NCBI GenBank assembly: GCA_022823665.1
Contig: JAJEHN010000019.1
Span: forward strand, 1 to 64,000
Source: Thermoanaerobaculia bacterium
GTDB taxonomy: Bacteria > Acidobacteriota > Thermoanaerobaculia > Multivoradales > Multivoraceae
DNA: 64,000 bases
Direction of reading: 5' to 3'
Shown here: piece after piece, positions 59,613 to 64,000 of the stretch
Position numbering within the stretch: position 1 is the first letter of the stretch
Layout: every line of letters begins with the position of its first letter
Translations under genes and position numbers: made by a program
The notes under the pieces: model-generated
Seen by the model: only the letters and a program-made list of their open reading frames with translations
Database searches by the model: none
What the model was told of the DNA's origin: nothing

Positions 59613-60421
59613 CACGCCACCTCGTCCAGGCGGAAGACGGGCCCCTGGCGGCAGCAGAGCGCGTAGCCGCCGTTCTTCAGTGTCACGGCGCAACCCAGGC
59701 AGGCGCCGTAGCCGCAACCCATGGGCGTCTCGGTCGCCGCTTCGCCGGCGACGCCGCTGGCGGCCGCGATCCCCGCCACCGCCGCCATCAGGCCATGCGG
59801 TCCGCATGTGCAGACCGTCGTGTAGCCCGCGCCGGCGCGGATCTCCGCCTCCAGCGGCGTCGTGATCAGGCCGCGCTCGCCGGCGCTGCCGTCCTCGGTC
59901 GTCTTGACCAGCCGGCCGCCCGTGCGCTTGCTGAGAAGCCGGAAGGTCTCGGCCTCGACCAGATCCTCCGCGCTTCGCCCCCCGTAGAAGAAGTCGAAGG
60001 ACCGGCCGGCCCGCGCGAGGGCCTGGGCCAGCAGCCCCAGACCGGCGGATCCGATGCCGCCCGCGACCAGCGCCGCCCGCCCGGACTCGGAGGCGCCGTC
60101 TACCACACTATGAAAGCCCGTGCCCAGAGGACCGAGAACCGGGATCCGTTCGCCGGGGAGACAGGCGGCGAGGGCCCCCGTGCCACGACCGATGACCTTT
60201 CCGAGCAGCGAGATGACCAGGGAGCCGTCGGACGCCGCTTCCTGGTCGTAGACCGAGAACGCTCGCCGGAGGTACGGCTCGGGCCGGTTGGCGCCGGCGA
60301 CCATGACGAACTGGCCGGGCTCGGCGGGCTCCATGGCCGCCACCCGAACCCGCAGCAGGAAGTAGGGCAACGGCAACGCCTGGACATCGAGCACTTCTCC
60401 CCTCGAGTCCACTGCCGCCAT
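59609..60421 (-). CDS. pyrK: Dihydroorotate dehydrogenase electron-transfer subunit
   Basis: A 270-residue FAD/2Fe-2S protein. PYLRRAFSVYDQ binds flavin, ALVAGGIGSAGLGLLAQALA binds NAD, and GCGYGACLGCAVTLKNGGYALCC is the four-cysteine cluster. It passes electrons from PyrD to NAD. ATG at 60421 is preferred because longer frames run into the divergent gene at 60468. Confidence 0.93.
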   Translation of the reverse strand: MAAVDSRGEVLDVQALPLPYFLLRVRVAAMEPAEPGQFVMVAGANRPEPYLRRAFSVYDQEAASDGSLVISLLGKVIGRGTGALAACLPGERIPVLGPLGTGFHSVVDGASESGRAALVAGGIGSAGLGLLAQALARAGRSFDFFYGGRSAEDLVEAETFRLLSKRTGGRLVKTTEDGSAGERGLITTPLEAEIRAGAGYTTVCTCGPHGLMAAVAGIAAASGVAGEAATETPMGCGYGACLGCAVTLKNGGYALCCRQGPVFRLDEVAW

Positions 60422-60467
60422 GGCGCGGCGAGGGTAGCACCGTCGGACGAGCGCTAGAGTCGCTTCA

Positions 60468-62108
60468 GTGAATCGGGAACGCCTGCTCGCCGCCGCCGCC
60501 TGCGCGGTGCCCGGCCTCCTTGCCGGGATCCATCTCACCGGACTCCTCTTCTTTCTCAATCCCCATCTGCCGTTTCATCCCTGGCCCGTCATCCGGACGA
60601 GCGCGTACTACGGAGTCCTGGGAGCTCTCACCGCCTGTGCGTTGCTCCTCGCCGTATCCTGGCGCCGGCCCGAGCGCGCTCCGCGACTCCTGCCCTGGTC
60701 GATGGCCGCGGTGTTCGCCGCGGCCTCGATACTCGACCTAACGCACGCGGTCGGCTACGAGCGCTTTCTGCCGCCCGGCCTGCACGACCGCCTGATCAAG
60801 GCAGGTCTCTGGCTCGCCCTCGCTTCCCTGATCACCGCCTACACCGCGTTCCTCCACACCTACCGGCGAAAGCGCCCGTACGGCGCCCGCTCCCGTTTCG
60901 GCATCGCCGGCCTGGCGGTGCTGACCGTGTACTCGGTCTTCGAGCGCCGCGAGGCCTTCGACCCGCCGCCGCCTGCGACGCCGCGCGCCGCCTCGATCGA
61001 CTCCGTTCCACCGCCGAACCTGCTGATCGTGGGCCTCGACGGCGCCTCGCTCGACGCCATTCTGCCTCTCTCGGAACAGGGCCTGCTGCCCTTCTTCTCC
61101 GAGACCATGCGCGCCGGGAGCTACGGCCGGGCGGAGTCGATCGAACCGGCGATCCGCCTCTCACTGTGGACGACCGTCGTCACCGGGAAGTACCCCTTCC
61201 GCCATGGCGTCGTGGCGGAGCAGACGAGCCAGGCCCCGCCGCTGCCGGGCGAGCGCTTCCACCTGACGCCGGGCGCAATCGGCTTCGGCATCTGGGGCGA
61301 CCGCGGTACGAGCGACGGCGGACCGGCGATCCAGCCCTCGGCGCCGGCACTGTGGCAGATCGCCGCGGGCTTCGGCGTCGATTCGGTCGCTCTCGACTTC
61401 GGTGTCGGGCTCACCGACGTCTCGGGTGCGCGCGCCGCGGCTCTCGGTTCGGCGATGGTGGACGAGCGGCTGGCCCGTCTCGGAGACGGCCCGCCGTCGG
61501 CTCTGTACACGGCGGCGCTTCGCGATCTCGAGACGCAGAGCCAACTGTTGGAAACGCTCCGGTCGCAATCCCCGGAGGGCTCGCGGCTGCTCGCCTTCGC
61601 CTTGATGGACGGCCTTGCGGACGTCTCCCGGCTCTACTACGACTCGTACGAGGCCGTTCAGTTCGACGGCGACCAGGCGCAGGTGCGTCTGGACCGTGCG
61701 CGGTGGCTGTCCGCCTACTACGCGTTCCTGGACGGCCTGGTCGCCGAGGCCTGGGAAGAGCTTCCCCGCCCGCGCATGCTGGCTGTGGTGAGCGCCTACG
61801 GATTCGAACGGTCCGGACCCATCCGCCGCCTTCTCGGCCGCTGGAGCGAGGCGGCGCCGATCCCTGGCGGCGGCTTCCAGACCCCGGATGGTCTCCTCCT
61901 GCTCCGCGGCCAGGGCATCAAGGAGGACTTCCTGTTGACGGGGCCGGGAATCCAGGACGTGGCGCCAACGCTGCTCTACGCCCTGAACCTCCCGGTGGCC
62001 AGGGACATCGACGGCCGCGTCATCACCGAGTCGTTCGAACTCACGACCCTCGCCCGCCGCCCGATCGCGTTCGTCCCATCATATGAAATGACCGATCGGG
62101 AACCATAG
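60468..62108 (+). CDS. Membrane-anchored phosphodiesterase/alkaline phosphatase-family protein
   Basis: A 546-residue protein with a GTG start. The N-terminal third has about five hydrophobic segments (8-30, 42-62, 75-92, 108-125, 135-155). The rest is a type I phosphodiesterase/nucleotide pyrophosphatase-like domain: LLIVGLDGASLDAILP with the metal aspartate, then SLWTTVVTGKYPFRHGV with the nucleophilic threonine. Substrate is unknown; phospho-diester or lipid-linked substrates are plausible. Confidence 0.82.
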   Translation: MNRERLLAAAACAVPGLLAGIHLTGLLFFLNPHLPFHPWPVIRTSAYYGVLGALTACALLLAVSWRRPERAPRLLPWSMAAVFAAASILDLTHAVGYERFLPPGLHDRLIKAGLWLALASLITAYTAFLHTYRRKRPYGARSRFGIAGLAVLTVYSVFERREAFDPPPPATPRAASIDSVPPPNLLIVGLDGASLDAILPLSEQGLLPFFSETMRAGSYGRAESIEPAIRLSLWTTVVTGKYPFRHGVVAEQTSQAPPLPGERFHLTPGAIGFGIWGDRGTSDGGPAIQPSAPALWQIAAGFGVDSVALDFGVGLTDVSGARAAALGSAMVDERLARLGDGPPSALYTAALRDLETQSQLLETLRSQSPEGSRLLAFALMDGLADVSRLYYDSYEAVQFDGDQAQVRLDRARWLSAYYAFLDGLVAEAWEELPRPRMLAVVSAYGFERSGPIRRLLGRWSEAAPIPGGGFQTPDGLLLLRGQGIKEDFLLTGPGIQDVAPTLLYALNLPVARDIDGRVITESFELTTLARRPIAFVPSYEMTDREP

Positions 62109-62133
62109 GCGGGCCCCGGGGCTCGGCGAGAGC

Positions 62134-62577
62134 TCAGTGGGCTACGTGTCCCTCGGGCTCGGACTCGCCTTCTCTCCCGCCGGCCGACTCGACCATCGCC
62201 GGCTCTTCGGCGGCGGGCGGCTGGGAAGGCCTCGCGTTCATCGTGCACTGGCCCTGGAAGAAGGCGCCGCTCTCGATGACGAGGACCGGGGCGTGGATCT
62301 CTCCTTCGACCCGGCCCTTGGCGCCGATCTCGGTCCGTCGCGAGGTCTCGACCCGCCCCTCGAGACGGCCTGACACATGGAGTTCGCCTACAGCGACGAC
62401 GCCTTCCACGACACCGCCCTCACCGACGATCAACTGTCCTTCCGACTCCACGGTGCCCTTGAACCGGCCATGCACCCGGAAGGTGTTTTCGAATCGAAGT
62501 TCCCCGTGGACCTCGCAGCCGGCGTCAAGAAAGCCATTCAATTCTCCAGGGGAGCCGGTTCTCAGGTTCTTGGACAT
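62134..62577 (-). CDS. Bactofilin-family cytoskeletal protein
   Basis: A 147-residue protein with a central right-handed beta-helix of repeating short strands (GELRFENTFRVHGRFKG, GQLIVGEGGVVEGVVAV, GELHVSGRLEG, TEIGAKGRVEGEIHA). This is the bactofilin fold, which self-assembles into filaments. The charged N and C termini are disordered. It precedes, in the reverse direction of transcription, parB, a common bactofilin-parAB association. Confidence 0.9.
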   Translation of the reverse strand: MSKNLRTGSPGELNGFLDAGCEVHGELRFENTFRVHGRFKGTVESEGQLIVGEGGVVEGVVAVGELHVSGRLEGRVETSRRTEIGAKGRVEGEIHAPVLVIESGAFFQGQCTMNARPSQPPAAEEPAMVESAGGREGESEPEGHVAH

Positions 62578-62601
62578 AGCTCAGCACACTCCGACGTTTG
62601 G

Positions 62602-63477
62602 TCACTCCGCCGACAGCCGTTCGTAGAGGCGAATCAGCTCCGGTTCGGAGTGGAAGTGGATCTTGAGGACGCCGCCGCCACGCGCGCGGCGGCTGATTTC
62701 GACTCGGGTCTGCAGTCTACGCGTCAATCGCTCGACCGCGTGCACGGTATCGGGGTCGCTCCCGCCAGCCTTGGCTGTCGCGGCGGGTTTCCTGCCCGGC
62801 CCGGAGGAAGCGATCCGCTCCAACTCGCGGGCACTCAACGATTCGCGCTCGGCTCGCGCCGCCAGTTCGACCTGGCTTTTCTCGTCTCCGAGCGAAAGCA
62901 GCGGCCGCGCCTGGCCCGCGGTCAGCGCTCCGGACCGGATCCGCTGCTGGACCGCCTCAGGCAGGCGCAACAGGCGCAACGAGTTCGCGACGGCGGCCCT
63001 GCTGCGGCCCACGCGGTCCGCGACCTCCCGCTGCGACAGTCCGAACTCCTCGCTCAGCGCCCGAAAGGCCTCGGCCTCTTCCAGTGCGTTCAGATCGGCA
63101 CGCTGCAGGTTCTCGACCAGCGCGAGCTCAAGGAGCTCGCCGTCGCTCTCCACCTCGCGGAAGACGACCGGTACCGTCTCCAGCCCGGCCTTGCGAGCCG
63201 CGCGCCAGCGGCGTTCCCCCGCAACGATTCGATAAGCGCCGTTGCGATCGGGATCTGCCGTAACGACCAGGGGCTGGAGCACTCCCCGCTTCGCGATGGA
63301 CCCGGCGAGGCCAGCCAGTTCGGCGTCGTCGAACTGGTCGCGCGGCTGGCGACTGTTCGGCTCGAGCTGAGCGACGGGCAGCTCCCGTACGGCCCGTGGA
63401 GAGGTCGGCGGAAGAGCGCCGCTATCGGCGAAAAGGGCATCGAGCCCACGGCCGAGTCCAGGGCGCCGGCCGCTCAT
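62602..63477 (-). CDS. parB: Chromosome partitioning protein ParB
   Basis: A 291-residue protein. LGRGLDALF opens the protein, GERRWRAARKAG and ENLQRADLNALEEA form the CTP-binding and arginine regions, LSQREVADRVGRSRAAVANSLRLLRLP is the helix-turn-helix, and the C terminus dimerises. It spreads from parS to segregate chromosomes. The ATGA overlap couples it to parA. No parS site was found by eye. Confidence 0.95.
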   Translation of the reverse strand: MSGRRPGLGRGLDALFADSGALPPTSPRAVRELPVAQLEPNSRQPRDQFDDAELAGLAGSIAKRGVLQPLVVTADPDRNGAYRIVAGERRWRAARKAGLETVPVVFREVESDGELLELALVENLQRADLNALEEAEAFRALSEEFGLSQREVADRVGRSRAAVANSLRLLRLPEAVQQRIRSGALTAGQARPLLSLGDEKSQVELAARAERESLSARELERIASSGPGRKPAATAKAGGSDPDTVHAVERLTRRLQTRVEISRRARGGGVLKIHFHSEPELIRLYERLSAE

Positions 63478-64000
63478 CGGGAACGGCGGCCCGCCAGTTC
63501 GTGCGCCAGACCCAGGTACGCCTGCGAACCCTTGCTCTTGATGTCGTACTGCAGGACCGGCATACCGTAGCTTGGAGCTTCCGCGAGGCGAACGTTGCGC
63601 GGGACGATCGTATCGCAGACGATCGATCCGAAGTGTTTGCGCACCTCCTTCGCCACGTCCCGTGACAGGTTCGTGCGATCGTCGTACATGGTCAGCACGA
63701 CGCCGGCGATCTCCAGCTCGGGCCGCCCCAACTCACGCACCCGCTGCACGGTCGCCAGCAGCTCGCTGATCCCCTCGAGTGCGAAGTACTCGCACTGGAG
63801 CGGCACGACGACCGCGTCGGCCGCGAACAGCGCGTTGAGCGTCAACCGGCCCAGCGCCGGAGGGCAATCGATGAAGATCCGTTCGTACCGGGCATCCAGT
63901 TCCTCTAACGATGACAGGAGCCGCCGGATCCAATGTTCATCACGTTGCAGGCCGAACTCGGCGCCCACCAGGTCCCGGTTGGCCGGGAGCAGGTCGAGAT
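63474..64000 (-). CDS. parA: Chromosome partitioning ATPase ParA (truncated by the window)
   Basis: At least 175 residues are visible; the N terminus with the Walker A motif lies beyond 64000. FIDCPPALGRLTLNALFAADAVVVPLQCEYFALEG is the Walker B and specificity loop of ParA/Soj, and SRDVAKEVRKHFG and VRLAEAPSYGMPVL close the fold. It moves ParB-bound origins along the nucleoid. Confidence 0.94.
   Translation of the reverse strand, partial: LDLLPANRDLVGAEFGLQRDEHWIRRLLSSLEELDARYERIFIDCPPALGRLTLNALFAADAVVVPLQCEYFALEGISELLATVQRVRELGRPELEIAGVVLTMYDDRTNLSRDVAKEVRKHFGSIVCDTIVPRNVRLAEAPSYGMPVLQYDIKSKGSQAYLGLAHELAGRRSR

Noticed and set aside
62109..64000. parS site or replication origin near parAB
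   Set aside because: No GTTTCACGTGAAAC-like palindrome or DnaA-box cluster was recognised by eye.

Overview
The window is GC-rich, densely coded bacterial chromosome with many 4-bp ATGA/GTGA gene overlaps and frequent GTG/TTG starts. The gene mix suggests an Acidobacteriota genome, possibly Thermoanaerobaculia-like: a TonB receptor with an N-terminal carboxypeptidase-regulatory-like domain, bacillithiol genes bshC-bshA, PQQ-like propeller and secreted esterase genes, and two LLM-family oxidoreductases. This assignment is inference from gene content; no rRNA is present.

Layout. 1-15265 is accessory metabolism: secreted hydrolases and esterases, a Phd/PIN toxin-antitoxin pair, an ABC-2 exporter, a semialdehyde dehydrogenase, a PQQ-like propeller protein, an LLM oxidoreductase and an SDR. 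15431-25131 is a defence island: a SieB-like membrane protein, a type III restriction-modification pair (mod-res), a three-gene ubiquitin-like conjugation operon (UBL, E2, and a JAB peptidase fused to a ThiF/E1), a divergent HTH-ImmA/IrrE regulator coupled to a PIN-domain protein, and a ParD antitoxin followed by what looks like a truncated ParE. 25158-32269 is a TetR-controlled operon of two acyl-CoA dehydrogenases, a peptide-type solute-binding protein, a kinase-like protein and an LLM oxidoreductase. 32266-64000 is mostly core genome: tRNA-Arg, deoxynucleoside kinase, thiG, tsaD, pgk-tpiA-secG, tRNA-Leu, a cyclophilin, mobA, yidD, bacillithiol genes, dus, a penicillin-acylase-like lipoprotein, tmRNA, a TonB receptor, mtnA, pilin/comEA genes, two tandem signal peptidases, pyrK-pyrD-pyrF, a bactofilin and parB-parA (parA runs off the end).

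Two patterns cross gene boundaries. A family of about 70-nt intergenic repeats occurs at least seven times. Its core hairpin is constant and its flanking hairpins vary in sequence but keep pairing. A 26-bp site, 20 of 26 identical, sits both in the TetR/acyl-CoA dehydrogenase intergenic region and in the propeller/LLM intergenic region, so one regulator may control both loci.

The most interesting system is the ubiquitin-like operon at 20933-23096. It has the minimal UBL, E2, E1 and deconjugase set with the deconjugase fused to the E1. It diverges from an HTH-metallopeptidase gene across a control region with two perfect palindromes, and lies beside the type III R-M genes.
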